The notes under the pieces: model-generated | Databases searched by the model: none | Told to the model about the DNA's origin: nothing | The model's input: the letters and a program-made list of their open reading frames with translations, nothing else | DNA from: Nautilus pompilius | Taxonomy: Eukaryota; Mollusca; Cephalopoda; Nautilida; Nautilidae | Direction: 5' to 3' | Length of the DNA: 64,000 nucleotides | Assembly (NCBI GenBank): GCA_018389105.1 | Contig: JACATO010002187.1 | Coordinates: forward strand, 1,051,001-1,115,000 | In this document: positions 38,821 to 51,375 of the stretch, piece by piece | Layout of the letters: every line of letters starts with the position of its first letter | Numbering within the stretch: the stretch's first letter is position 1 | Made by a program: the position numbers and the translations under genes

Positions 38821-40714
38821 TTTTTTTTTCTTTTAAACGAATGTAAAAAAATGTAATTTTAAATTGAAATCTTTGTAATAAAAACAAAAGAAAAAACCCA
38901 TCAGGTCCTTTTTTTAAAAATTGTAGACATTCTTCTTTTTTTATATAAAAAGAACAATAGAAATAGAAGCATATGCAATAAAATTATCATTTACAAAATC
39001 AACTGGTAAATCTGGTAGGTTGCTGTGGAACAACTTGAGCATTAATGAAATCAAATTTGGCACCAGTGATTTTCACAGAAAATTTTCCCCTTGAGCTTAT
39101 ACATAATAATGTTAAAATACTACTATCTTGGCTGCTATTAATTGCAGTGGTAGGTCACTAAAATGGCATTATTATTTCAATATCGGCCATTCCTTAGTTG
39201 CAGCTTTCATATCCATAATTAAGGTGTGGGAGGTGATTTTCCGTCTTCCAAATCAATCAAAACTTGACAGGATTATATTCATGAGAACCTTATTAAAAAC
39301 TATTTTTCCTTTGCCTGGAAATTATTAAAAGCTTGTTTCTTTTTTTTTTTTACATTTAAACAAAAATGTTAAAGGATTATCATTGGCAAGACCTAGTGTG
39401 AGAGATTTGGAAATACCTTACAGAGTTAAGCAGCTTTACATGGCCAAGTTGACCAAATGTCACTCTTTCACAAGCAGTTTAAAGAGTGAATTATTATTAT
39501 TATTATTATTCATACAGTTCCCTGATTATAGGGATTGTGGATCTCTCTCTCTTGGTTACAAGATAAGGGAGGGTGTGTGCTTACATACTGAGTGGGCAAG
39601 GAAAGCCATTAGCAAAAGCTCCTACTAGAACTCTTCATTTTTAGATGTGGGAGAAAACCAAACTGGTCATCTGGTGAAGAAGAGGAGAAGAAATGAATAA
39701 TTGTACATAAATTATAAACTTTTTGCACCTTTGAATTATCATTTGAAGGGCATTGAAAAAACAAGAATGATTTGAAAACTAAAATTTTCTGAAACTGTGA
39801 GAATTGCAAGGGTAATTTAAATGTTTTGCCTGTGATGGGTGGTGCCTATAAAAAGGCAGAACATTTCCAGAATTATGTTGTGTAGATCTAGATGCCACCC
39901 TAAAATAAATTGTTACAAGATGTTTCCTACCATCTGAAAATCCTCATCTTCTCAAGACTTATTTTTTCTTTGAACCTGTATGCTCCCTTTGACATGCAAG
40001 GCGTCCACCAAAGAAAACCCCCTGGTGGCAGTTTCCTAAACCAAGCAAAAGAGAACATGGTGCATAGGTTAGCTGCATGCTTGCTGCAGAAAGTCTTTGA
40101 GACGAATTTAATCCTTCAGAATGCTGATAAAAGATTTTCCATAAATTGGAGAAAAGAAAAAAAAGCTATTGTTGTCCTTTGTTATTTATTCATGTTCTTA
40201 AAAAAGGAAGATTGCACCAATGCAGTTTTACAAAAATAAATATTTGTTTATCTTGATATGAATTATTAAAATGTATCTAATCTGTTGTGAATGTGTTTGA
40301 AAACACATTTGATGTGATGTATTGGGTACAGCTTCATGTGGAGATGCACTACTTGGTCATAGCCGACTGCTTTCACAAGTAAAACATAAAATAAGTAATG
40401 CCAGAGGGGAAAAAAAAAGTTGCTTAAGAACAAATACAGAATAAAGTGTGATAAATGTACCTATGACTATGAATAAACTTTGGAAAGCTCATGAGTTTTA
40501 ATTTGCTTTCAATTGTGGAAAACGGTTCTTTTAGTTTTTGGTGAATATAAATGGTTATCTAATTCCATGCCAAAAAAAAAACTTTTAATTAATCTTTCTC
40601 TCTCTCTCTCTCTCTTTTTTTAAACAGTAAATAGCAAATGAAAATGAGCACAAGCAATTTGGTCATTCAGGATTTTAAATACTATAATATTGAGTTTTTA
40701 TAGGTTAACAGCAG
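38821..40714. other. Non-coding stretch with a SINE fragment
   Basis: Poly-T runs lie near 38819-38830 and 39341-39352, and an (ATT)n run at 39490-39509. At about 39618-39665 the minus strand reads TTTTCTCCCACATCTAAAAA then GAAGAGTTCTAGTAGGAG, the SINE body module in reverse orientation. A (CT)n run lies at 40599-40614. No gene is supported. Confidence 0.5.
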
Positions 40715-40915
40715 ACAAGCGGCTAACTCTCACCCCCGTTCTCCTCCACTTGGTTTTGGAAACTGAAACCAGGAGTTTCCCCCTGGTAAATGAATGCCTT
40801 ATGTTTCGGTGTCAGCATGCAGGTCCATAGAAGAAGAATATCAGACAAGAAACCAATCTGGCCAGAATGTAATTCATACATCTGATGTAAAAACACACAT
40901 TTCATTTTTTTTTTG
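40715..40915 (+). mobile_element. SINE 3' module
   Basis: CACCCCCGTTCTCCTCCACT, GGTTTTGGAAACTGAAACCA and CCCCCTGGTAAATGAATGCC align with 25597-25670 (GGTTTAGGAAAACAAAACCA...CTGGTAGATGGGTGAACACC). Only the 3' part of the SINE is present; no tRNA-like head is seen. Confidence 0.55.
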
Positions 40916-43148
40916 TTAAGTGCTGCCACCTATACCAACCTCTGAATTTGTTTTCTAAAAAGGGAGAAGAAACATTGCAAAATAGTTAAGTATTTTTTTT
41001 TTTTTTTTTGTTTCTTACTGTTTTTAATTGACCTTTCATCTCCAGCAAAAGAACGGATGACCCTGTCATTTGTTGAGTTAGTATTTTTCTTTTTGTATAA
41101 AAGTTCAATCTTTTATTTTGTTGCGATGTTTTCGACTGAGAACTTGTCACTCCTGCACTTGTAATGAAAACAACAGCTTGTAATATAACCTTTATTATTT
41201 CTTAACATTTTGCTAAAAAAAATTTTTTTGGTAAAACATTACCAGTAAAAAAAAGAAAACTTTAAGAATTTTGTCTAAAACTGCGGGAAACGTCTCTCAA
41301 AAGCCTGAAACTTCCTCTGTTTTGTTTGCTTTGTGAAATATAAGTTTCTCTGTCAAAACACTAGATGAGATTAGGAATTTACCCCATAATGATGAGGTTT
41401 ACTTTCCAGTTTGTTATGCTTTTTTCTGAGATTTATCTTTATGCATATTAGATCTATATACAAGTACTCTTTCTCACTGGAAAGAAGAGCCAATCACTAC
41501 TGCAGGAAAATATTTACAAAAGAACTTTCAAATAAAACAATTGTTGGGCAAAATAATAATAATGATAATAATAAATTGATAATGACAAGTTTTATACAGT
41601 TCACTATAGGAATGGAAATTTAACCATGTTAGAGATTTAACTATGTTTAGTCAAGTTTCTTGGGCACGTTAGTCAGATGTTCTGAGACCTATTCCATTGC
41701 TGAAGGTAGAGCAGAGGTATAGCATTAATCAGGTTGAGTCCAGTTATTCTGAAAATATTTTCATGCTGGCATAAGGCAACGAATCCCTGGTTCTTTATAA
41801 GCAGTTCCAAATTGCCTGCCTGTTGCTGAGGTGAGAGTGGTAATGTTACTGAGCTGCTACTGATGGGGTGTTTTATGCAGGACTCATTTGTAGATAATTT
41901 GGAGTCAGATTAAGTGAAGAGTGCAGATGTTTAGAAACCATCAACTGTCTTGCGTTCATCATAATAATATTAAAGATAAGCAGTAAGTAGAATTGGTCTA
42001 TCAAGTTTCAAGAAAGCTTTATTCAACCTTAAACTATTCTTAGCAGTTCATTTTAATATTTTTCTTTCCCACCAATAGCTATGTTTACTATTGCAAGAAA
42101 CTCTTAGAGGGTAGCTCATTTGCATATCACCTATCCTTGATGGCCTCAGACCACCTGTAGTTCTGTTGGCTTGGGTCAAACCAGTTATGATAATCACGAA
42201 AACAAAACAAAGTAAAAAATACTATTAGAAAAAGTGTCAAACATCCAAATAGAAAGCTTTGGTGTACACAACTAATTGAGGTAAATATATATGTATATAT
42301 AATGCTTGCTTCTGTCAGCTAATATTATAGCATCAGAAATGATAACCCACTCCAGAATTGCTACAAACCTGAATCTATAGATGCTATAGCTATGTGAAAA
42401 TACTCCACTAGGTAATCTAAATATACATGGATAAGTCAGCGGGGGAGGAAGAAATCTTTGGTGGAGCTGGAGTTTTATAAGAATGCCCAATGGGTCTGTA
42501 GATAAAATTAAAACACAGCTGAAGATGCTGGCAGATAGTCCTAAAATGGTTGTCTTACCAACCACTCCAGCTTCCCAATTATTGTTAATTTCTGCATGTC
42601 ATGTAAACATTCTAATGCACAAAGTTACTGATGCATTTACTACAAATTAAATTCAATTAATTGATTAAACAGGAAAAAGAAGACCCAAAGTGAAAGTTCA
42701 CAGAAGAGCACATAAATCTTTTCTATGCACATGTAATCTATCTATAATGAGTACCAGGACAGGTTGGTTTCCAAGGTGAAAGAAAAAAAAGTGCATTATT
42801 CTGCAAACATCAGCGATGAACCTTCAACCACTAACTGTACAAATTGTGTATTTGAGCTCGGACCTTTTAGGTGTCATGTTCTACCTGCTGAAATAAAGAC
42901 AGGTTAAACTGCATCTTTTTCCAACAATTGCAAGAAACTGCCCAGAAGTGTGACGGTCTACGTGTGAATGCTGCGAGAATCAAAGATGCGAGGCCCCAAG
43001 TTTAACTGGGACTGCCGCATCCTTAAGGGTTTTTGACGCTTCTCTAAAAAGTGGAGAAAACATTTCTAGTGTAAAAATAATGCTAAACTAATATTATTTG
43101 GAAAAATCTGGTCAACAGCCAAATGTCTGCATATAGCTTGACATCCAC
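40916..43148. other. Non-coding stretch with possible degraded SINE heads
   Basis: Poly-T lies near 40993-41009. Two tRNA-like pieces, around 42140-42200 (TTGGGTCAAACCAG) and 42950-43060 (CCCCAAGTTTAACTGGGA, then AAAAAGTGGAGAAAAC), may be SINE remnants. No gene is supported. Confidence 0.35.
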
Positions 43149-43226
43149 TAGGGATATTCAAATGAAACCTAGCTAAAATAGCATCATCAGAATGGTATTC
43201 AGCCAGATTTTATTTGGACATCCCTA
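43149..43226. mobile_element. Palindromic MITE, copy 1 (78 bp)
   Basis: Starts TAGGGATATTCAAATGAAAC and, on the opposite strand, TAGGGATGTCCAAATAAAAT. The two halves are near-complementary, continuing through AGCTAAAATA and GGCTGAATACC. TA at each outer edge fits a Tc1/mariner-type target duplication. It is too short to encode anything. Confidence 0.7.
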
Positions 43227-43414
43227 ATAGAACTAGGGAGACCATGCATATATCTATATGTATAATATACTTTATGAAATTCATAATATGTACTATATGC
43301 TTATTGCAAAATGAACAAAGACTAGAGATTAATCAAAGCTTTGGTTTATGTTTTTTCATATTTTACAAATATTCACAATTTTTGTGAAGTTTTTAAAATA
43401 TGCATATATACATA

Positions 43415-44821
43415 CACTGCTAGTCAAAAGTTTGAAAGAAAACATATACAGATAATTATTTTAAAAAGGTTGATATAAACCATTTATTTCTTGCCATTAT
43501 ATAGTGAATGTAAGATTCAATGCATGGATGCCAACAAATGCATGTATCTAATAAGGTTTTGATTTAAACTATTGTTTCATCAAAATAAACCCTATTTGCT
43601 CTGATAAAAACTTTTAAAATTCTGAGGAGACTACTTTTTTTATCAAATATTTTTCCAAATATTTAGGTATTACTAAGTTTTATGATGTCTTGGGGTATTC
43701 TTATAAATGTGTTGTATTGTGTTATATGTCACCTTTTTTTTTATGTTTCCTCAAGTTCATCTCATAAGAGTTCAAAAGATGATAAATCATGAACTATAAT
43801 GGCCAATCCACATTTTGGAGAATGCCATACCTTTTTTTCTCTCCACACATTGTCTACACAATTTGGATATGTACTTAGGATCATTATCATGTTGTAGAAT
43901 AAAACCTGAACCTACTAGTTGACTGCAGAAGGAAGTGAATGTTTTTCTAGAACACTTTTCCAAGTCTCTTTTGACCATCACTTGTAAAAATTTCACCAAT
44001 GGCATTCATTAGCTTCAGAACATCCTGATACCATTATGCTATCACCTCAAAGTTTAACTATAGGATCAACACATTGTTCCAGAAAGCATTTTCCAATTTG
44101 TCTGCACATAAACATTCTACATGAGGACCCAAATCTCAGTCCAAAACACTTTATTCCAGTCTTCTATCATCCAAAATTTGTATAATTTTGCCCACTACAA
44201 TCTTTGTGCTCTATTAGAAGGCCTCATGATCATCTAGACCAGCAGCTCCAAGATTGCTTTTTAACTGTTTGTCAGAGACACAAGATTTTCTTTTGTGCTA
44301 ATCATCTATACTGTCCTTTCTAGAGCTGTAAGTCTTCTATTTCCTTTGCTCAACGGTGCAATAATATATTTGTCCTCTTATTTAGATGCTACTTTTTTCC
44401 TTCCTATGCATTTTTAATCTATATTACTTCTAGCCATCTGTTGTCTTTGCAATGTGTAGTAAACACCCTTTAAATTCCGAGTTTCTTGGCAATCTCTCTT
44501 TCTGTCAAGTAATTCTTTCTCCTGTTAAATTTATAATGTATTGGACATGTGGCATCATCTTATTGGCCCATTTCTCATCCAATGAAATTATGTTACATGA
44601 ATAGCAATATGTTCTAGATGCCACTGATCTGAAAAACAAAGGAGAGTTAGTTTGATGAAACAAAAATATAAGTCAAAATTTATTAGATATGTATATGTTT
44701 TTGCATCCATCTTCTAAATCACACATTCACTATGTTATATTGAAAATTAAAATTGGTTATTTATTCTTTTTTTTAATAACTGTCTCTATTTGCTTCTAAA
44801 CTTTTGACTTTTGGCTGGCAG
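43415..44821 (-). pseudogene. Tc1/mariner transposon, transposase broken
   Basis: Inverted ends face each other: CACTGCTAGTCAAAAGTTTG at the left and, on the minus strand, CTGCCAGCCAAAAGTCAAAA at the right. Each has TA just outside (43413-43414, 44822-44823). The 1.4-kb length fits the superfamily. On the minus strand, 44005-43787 encodes GFILQHDNDPKYISKLC, the Q-x-D-N-D-P-K catalytic block of Tc1-like DDE transposases. The rest is interrupted by stops and frameshifts. The family differs from those at 49.5 and 54.4 kb. Confidence 0.8.
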
Positions 44822-45319
44822 TAGGTATATAAAAAATATACAAAGATTTTAATAGAGTAACTGGCTCACTATTGTCAAGCTAAGAATAAAGCTAACTACA
44901 GTTCTGAAAAGAAAATATTTTAAATGTTGTCAATATCAAGAATCTATTTCAAAAGTATGCAAATGACATAGTGATAACTTTGTTCATGCTGGCTTTTTAA
45001 ATTATTTTTCAAATAACTATCAGATCATCTTGTTCAATTTTCATAACTTCGTTCCTTATCACATGACTATGACTGTCTTTCAGTCAGCCAAAGGCATGCA
45101 TGTGGTCAGACAGAACACAAGGATAACAGCGCTAATAATAGCGTTATACTGGATTTGCTTCTTCATCACTGTCTGCAGTTTTTTTTTCATTTTCTGACCT
45201 CTTCACTCAGCCCATTCAGACTTGTAGGGTCCAGCATTAGGCCAGCAAGTAAACTAGGGCTCACTTGATGGGCTACTGCTTGCTGGTCAGACTTGTCTGT
45301 GAGCATGTTTGTGTGGGTG

Positions 45320-45400
45320 CATAACATCACTGAGAGCCCTTCTAGAGCTCTTCATTTTTAGATATGGGAAGAAACTGGAGATCCCAAATGCACAATGCTG
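45320..45400 (-). mobile_element. SINE body fragment, reverse orientation
   Basis: CTTCTAGAGCTCTTCATTTT followed by TAGATATGGGAAGAAACTGG is the reverse of the shared SINE body module, and matches 39618-39665 most closely. Upstream text to 45200 is GC-richer and may be part of the same insertion. Confidence 0.45.
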
Positions 45401-45678
45401 GAAGGGGAAAACCATGCCAGGTACAAGAAGTTTCCTGCGGAGATCAGACTCAATAGATTTGTCAGTCCCATTTGGCTTCCTGCATCGAACGGTTGGCCTG
45501 GTTACTGTCAGGTTATCATTAGAATTATTTGTAAATTTTTTACAATCTACTAGACAGCATGCAGTTGAAAAATATCAACACCAAAAATGGCTTGTCCCAA
45601 TGAATGCCAAAGCTCTTGCTTCTCCTTAAATTAAAGCATTGGAAAAAGCTAAGTGGAATGGGTCAAATGTGTTCTTAC

Positions 45679-45755
45679 TAGGGAATTCAAATGAAACTCA
45701 GCTGAAATAAAATCACTACAATGGTATCTAGCTGGGTTTCCTTTGAATGTCCTTA
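45679..45755. mobile_element. Palindromic MITE, copy 2 (77 bp)
   Basis: Same family as 43149-43226. It begins TAGGGAATTCAAATGAAACT; the opposite strand begins TAAGGACATTCAAAGGAAAC and continues AGCTAGATACCATT. TA is at both edges. Confidence 0.7.
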
Positions 45756-46865
45756 CTATTACTTGTAGTCTGTCTCCAATTCTTGATACCATGCATAGAT
45801 TTCATTTCTTCAGTTTACAAACAAAATAAACTTTTATTTCTACTTGTGAACAGATACAGCATTATTTTATTACAAGACTATTCTACCTTTATAATATTTC
45901 TGTAATCTATAGTGGATTTAAAAAAAAAGAAATACATCATTGTAAAATCACCCCGTCTTCATTAGAAGACTTTCCACCTCCAGTTTGTTTCTATTCTACC
46001 GCTATATTCTCATCTCCAGATAACTGAGCAGCGATACAGACTCGTTTTACCGGCGCACAAGATTTGGTCATGTTTTTGGTGGAAACAAAAATCAATATGC
46101 AATCCAATCAATAACCCTACTGGCACTGCAGGATAAATCAAAGGTGTCTGCTGCAGCTAACTGAATAAACAACAACACTCCGGCGGGCAGCCCAAAAGGA
46201 CATCTCACTCAGTTAGGCACACAAATTAAAATTTCTTCCTAAAGTGGATGTCATGTTCAAAATCTTTTCACTTTTGCAAGAGTACAATGAAACTGCAACA
46301 CAAGTTACATAGATGTACCATTTTCATATTGACAGATCTGATCTGACAGGTCTGGGAAGCATGAATAATAGTCTGGTTTTCACTGATCTTCATGGTTAAA
46401 GCCACACAGAAAGGAAAATGCACACGTCAACATCGATTGGTAAAATGTGCAAATAAAAATTCCACTAGTGTGTTTCACTACAGAGAGTTACTTCCCTTTG
46501 CAGAGAGCACTACAGTTGAAACTATTAGATTTTTTCTGATATATTTTCTCAAAAGTACCAGCTATTTACAGTCTGATATTTATTTTCACGCAAACTTAGA
46601 AATTTAAAAAATGAGCAAATTCATTGCCGCCATGCATTTATAAACATGTGCAGCAGGTACCTATTCTGAATACAATTCAGCTATTCATACATGGTTATCA
46701 CACTAAAGAAAAATTGTATTTAAAAAAATTATTTAAATTAACGCAGTGTTTTGACTATTCTTCTTGTATTGAAAAATGAATATGTAATTGTGTTTTTAAA
46801 ATTCTAAGCAATTTCTAGCTTTATGTAAAAATGGCCTTAGCATAAGCATTCAGTTGTTTTTATTA
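45756..46865. other. Non-coding stretch
   Basis: No gene, repeat family or splice-bounded frame was recognised. The open frame at 46392-46607 has no supporting context. Confidence 0.45.
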
Positions 46866-47499
46866 CAGGTCAAGTATCCTTTATCTGTACATCCAAAAAC
46901 CGAAATAACCTGAAATTTGAAGGTTTTTTTGAATGCACCATCACCATCAATTTGCTTGGGAAACCTATATGAACCGTAATGGCCTGGACCTAACCTGTAG
47001 CACAGGAAATCCAGCTGTTTATCAGCACAGTTCATAGTCACTGGTTCTTACTTTACCTTGTGGACTTTTATGGTTATTTAGTGCAGTTGTGCTTTTATTT
47101 TACAGTGTACATGTCAAAAAAAAACACCAGATGGCCTCATGGTTAACAATCAGAAAAGGAAGAGATAGCATAATTCATTATCAATTGCTAAGAAAGCTTA
47201 CATATTGCAAAGACTTGACCATGGTGTGAAACGATTGCGTGAGGAGTCTGGGATGGGCAACACCACCATATATCATTTAAAGAAGCAGGAAGACCAGTTA
47301 TTAAAATTTCATAGCGAAAGTGACTCTAAAAACGTCAATGAATATTAGAAAAATTCTGAATAGGTGAAAAATGGTATATACTTGATTATGTGATAATCGT
47401 GTTGATATCTATCATATGCATAACATCTGAAAACCAAAACTATCCAAACTCTTATACACAGTCAGCCCCAAGCTTTTCAGATAAAGGATACCTGACCTG
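46866..47499 (+). mobile_element. Tigger/pogo-type element, internally deleted
   Basis: Ends are inverted repeats: left CAGGTCAAGTATCCTTTATC and, on the minus strand, right CAGGTCAGGTATCCTTTATC, extending into GAAAAGCTTGGGG. This TATCC-TTATC-AAGCTTGGG pattern is characteristic of Tigger-like ends. TA precedes the left end; the right flank is TG, perhaps mutated. Inside, 47215-47345 encodes in shifting frames HGVKRLREESGMGNTTIYHL and KKQEDQLLKFHSESDS, the CENP-B/jerky-type helix-turn-helix of pogo transposases. No DDE catalytic core is present in the 634 bp, so this is a deletion derivative dependent on a full-length relative. Confidence 0.8.
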
Positions 47500-47689
47500 T
47501 GGTAAGAATTTTAAGCTCTATAATTTTAGAAAATACTCCAGTAATTAAACTATTGGAGCAAGTATTCTTAATATTGCATTAGTAGCTTTCGTGGGCCATT
47601 CAAAGTCTGCATATTTTCAGGTTCAAGCACCGCTTAGTCAGTGAAGGGAATCGTTTTATGGTAAAGAACAACAGCACAATGCCACTGAT

Positions 47690-47890
47690 GTAAAGGATAT
47701 AGGGTAGGCGTCCAGTCATCTGCCATGGTCCGGGTCCCGAGTTCAAATCTCAGTTGAGACCAGCTCAGTCAGGCACACCTTTCCAGCAGGGTTTCCTCTC
47801 GCTATTCTCCACTGTGTGTTTCCAAACTCCCAGAACTCTTTATTTTCAGATGTGGGAGAAAATCGGATTGCTCAGAAAAAAAAAAAAAAA
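47690..47890 (+). mobile_element. tRNA-derived SINE head with a rearranged body
   Basis: The head reads TAGGCGTCCAGTCATCTGCC, then the B-box-like GAGTTCAAATCTC at 47739-47751, then CCAGCTCAGTCAGGCACACC and CAGGGTTTCCTCTCGC, as in other plus-strand copies. Next comes GAACTCTTTATTTTCAGATG followed by TGGGAGAAAA, the reverse complement of the usual body module. Poly-A follows (47875-47890). Head and body are thus in opposite orientations. Confidence 0.6.
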
Positions 47891-49464
47891 ACACACGGAA
47901 CACCAACTGGTAGAGAAAAGCAAGAATTCACACAAGGAAGATACACCAGTCTACAGCTAGGCAACACATCCATTATGACTAAGCTCCCCTTCCCATCCCA
48001 GGGCTAAAGAAACATTCAAGTCCACACAGTTATAACATATGTTACAACCCTTTATGGTTTGGTTTCGGTGCTAAAAGTAACAAAGACATATGAGAAACAA
48101 ATGAATAAATATTCACAGAAACCTACATATGTTCTTGAGCTCTCCTGAAGAAACTAGCAACAGTACCAATGTCAGACTTGTGTAGTAATATGCACAACCA
48201 TGATGCACACAGAGGTGTTTATGGTCTTATCGACAAGAACTTCGGCAGAACCAGTTGTTTTTCAAAAAGTATTAAGTTAAAATTTGCTATGGTCCTTTTT
48301 AGATCACTGATAAAGGTAAGAAATTACAAAGGTCATGCAAAGTTTTATGAACAATTTTGGAAACGCACTTTAGTTTTATTTTTTTTTTTTTTTTAAAAAA
48401 GAAAATTTGGTGCTATTAAATCTAAAGTCATCAGCAGATTCATGAGGTATTGTTTTGTTTTGTTAGTTTGTTTTATTTGTGTATTTTTGATGTTCATTAT
48501 TCCTTGCTTATATTTATAGATGGTTGATAATCTTAACGATAGAACACAGCTTTAATATACGTTAATGCTAATTATGAATTGGTTGGTGTCATTGCTAAAA
48601 TTACTAATCACAAATTAATAAATGCATCTGAAATAATTAATTAGATATTGTTTTATTCAGAAAATACTTTTGAGGTTACTATGGGATTGTTTTTTTTTTT
48701 AGCTTTTTTTGAAGTGAGAGTAAAGAAAGTTGTGACATCAAAACCAATTTGAATGTCATGCAGCCCACCATCTTATGCAAACATCACAAGCACATATACA
48801 CAGAAAGAGAAAAAGAGAGTTGTTTTGTGGCCTTCTCTACAGGAGAGCTACAACCAAATGTACATATTTTTAAAAAATATCAAAACTTTTTAACTTACTG
48901 AAATTTATTTGAATTTTTTTAACATTTTTAGCCTGTTTATGAACTTAGTTTAGGGATTCTTTGAGCCTTGAAGCAAAGCACATCTGTGTAAGTTCTTCTC
49001 TAAAACATTAAGATAGATATAGTTTTAATTAGATTTTGATGCTGGAAAATGAACTGGTATGGACTTCCTTACAAAATTAATGTTTTTGGAGAACATGAAA
49101 ATACAAAATTTATGAATATCACAGATTTCATTTGTAACAACAAAAATAAAAGTATCAGTTTTGTAAAATTTCTAGCCATTCTTGGTAGAACTTCAAGCCA
49201 TCAAGCATAGTAAAATGAATGAGATTTCGTATTTCCTGCACAAGATGAATAACATTCATATTATTTTTGTGAATAAAAACCATCTTTTTGAAGATAAAAG
49301 CAAGTTGTCAAAAAAAACAAACAATATAAGTAAACCATGGAAATGACTGATCAAAATTATTATTTTATAATTTTTTTTACAGTGCTTTGCTATAATAATT
49401 TGGCAATCTGTTGTTATTACAAAATGTTAGTTTATTGCTGAAAATGGCAAATAAAGATAAGCAA
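47891..49464. other. Non-coding stretch
   Basis: AT-rich with poly-T near 48379-48394 and 48690-48700. Nothing recognised. Confidence 0.5.
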
Positions 49465-50596
49465 TACAGTAAAATTGTTTATGTTAGTACTTGGTTGAGC
49501 TGCCTATTGCAGTATAAAAACTTCTACCCTGTCTGGCATTGAATCAAAGAGATTTCATATTATGATCTGCTTCAGGTTCCCCTGTAGCTCCTTTAAATTC
49601 CATCGTATTGATGAGATGTAGACAGATGGCTCTCACTTTATGATTTAGATGCTCCCATAGTTGCTTGGTTAGATTCATATCAGGGCTTTGGGGTATTCAG
49701 GAAAGAAGTTAAATTGATTCTTTTTCCAGATTATGGTAACATGAAAATTGTGGCATGTAGCATCACCTTTCTAAAGAATATGAGAATCAAATGGCAGTAT
49801 GCCTTAATGGTACAAGAATGGATATGGCTTTAAATGTCAAATCATTTGACAGAATTGAAGCATCCTTCAACAAGCAGAAATTCTTTCTTTCTACCATACC
49901 AGATTTCAGTGCATAGCATGAGACTCCTGCTATCATATTTGATCATAGGCTAAAGACATCAGAGTAGAAAGTCTTCTCCAAAGCCAAATGCCAGGTCCAG
50001 ATGTGAATTGCTGAAATCTAGATCCATTAGAGAATAGTATTTGCCATCAATATCAATATCTGCGGGGTGGTGTTCTGTCAGACATCTCTTTTAACCAAAC
50101 TGTTTGAAGCATTTTATTCCTATTGAACAGAAGGGGTCCCTTATATGGTGCACACACCATCTGTAACCAAGTTCAAGGAGACAATATTTGACCATTCTTT
50201 GGCTTATTTATTTTGCATCGGTGCTGTCATCAAGAGAATCTTGATGGTGAGTGGTCACATTTTTTTTTTTTTTGTAGTGTCCCTTTTGAAAGCTGTCCAG
50301 ATAGCTTCACCACAGAGATGACTTTCACCTTGATGCACTTCTGCAATTATATTACCAACAGATCCATGAGAAATGTTATGATTATTGGGAGTCTGTTGAT
50401 GACTTGGACTACATACATCCTGAAAGGCCATGAATAAATAGGGAAACACAATGGGATCTTCCTATTTCCAGCTTGTTGATAGATGGATCACACTGACTAT
50501 TTGCCTAGCTAGACGTCTAATACATAGATAATCCACCTGAAGCATGTACATTTTTGTCAAATAATCCATTTATGGGAGGCTGGCAAATGCACTGTA
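49465..50596 (-). pseudogene. Tc1/mariner transposon, catalytically dead copy
   Basis: Minus-strand sequence near 49690-49590 encodes SPDMNLTKQLWEHLNHKVRA, followed by an SMPDR segment. This is the C-terminal SPDLNPIE-x-LW block of Tc1-like transposases. The expected catalytic Glu of NPIE is replaced by Lys (codon AAG), and frame breaks occur upstream. Outer ends TACAGTAAAATTG (left) and TACAGTGCATTTG (right, minus strand) agree at 10 of 13 positions. The C-terminal end region resembles the 54.4-kb element (TTAGTACTTGGTTGAGC against TTAGTATTTGGTGTGTG), indicating a related but different family. Confidence 0.7.
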
Positions 50597-51375
50597 CATT
50601 TATTTAAATGAATGAAACCGTGTCTCAACCTCTTAATTTGTTTATCTGCCTGGTTCTGATGCCATAAATATATAAGGGGTAGGAGCCGATGTTAGTTGTC
50701 AGCACCAGTAATTCTCAGTTAAACGTATAGATGAAGCTATAATCGACATTAGGTCAGATCTGTAACAACCAGCCCCGCTGGTCTCTTCTATAAAGTGTGT
50801 TTAAGCCGCTTATTTTTATTCGCCCGGAATATTTTAATGGTAATCGCAGATCGAATTGTTCCGAAACTGAAACCGCAACTGGAAATTACGTTCATATTTT
50901 CGGTGAACATCGATTTCAGATTATTTAAAAAAAAAACAAAAAAACACGTGGTCTTTTACAAGCAGAGACAGATCATCAGTACGTTTGGCCGTAATTCTTG
51001 TCTCAAACTGAGAAGGATTTTTAAAAATAACGACAAAAAAAAAAAAGAGGAAAGTTTAATAAATATATAGAATCACACTTGCGCGTGTGCGGCTAACCAG
51101 AATGTAATTAAGAAGCGCCCTCTAGCGGTCGTTAATTTGTCAACGTTGTATAATCAGTCGACCTACTAAAACGAGAGACGCTTCCTTCAGCTTCGTTCTT
51201 GTGAAAGCGGCCATACATTTTTAGTGTTTTTGTACACATAACTCATGTGTGTATGTGTGTGTGTGTATATATATATATATTATTTATTTATTTATTTAAA
51301 TTTTTTTTTACCAAAATTCTGGGACGTTTCCCTATTATAGTTGACTCTTGGAACCTGCAGCCAAGTGAATTTACT
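50597..51375. other. Non-coding stretch
   Basis: Holds poly-A runs near 50928 and 51036-51047 and a TG/TA microsatellite at 51246-51299. No gene is supported. Confidence 0.45.
51114..51130 (-). promoter_or_regulatory. CTCF-like motif
   Basis: AGCGCCCTCTAGCGGTC resembles the common CTCF core on the minus strand (CCRCTAGRGGGCGC). CTCF is conserved across bilaterians; binding here is inferred from motif only. Confidence 0.4.
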
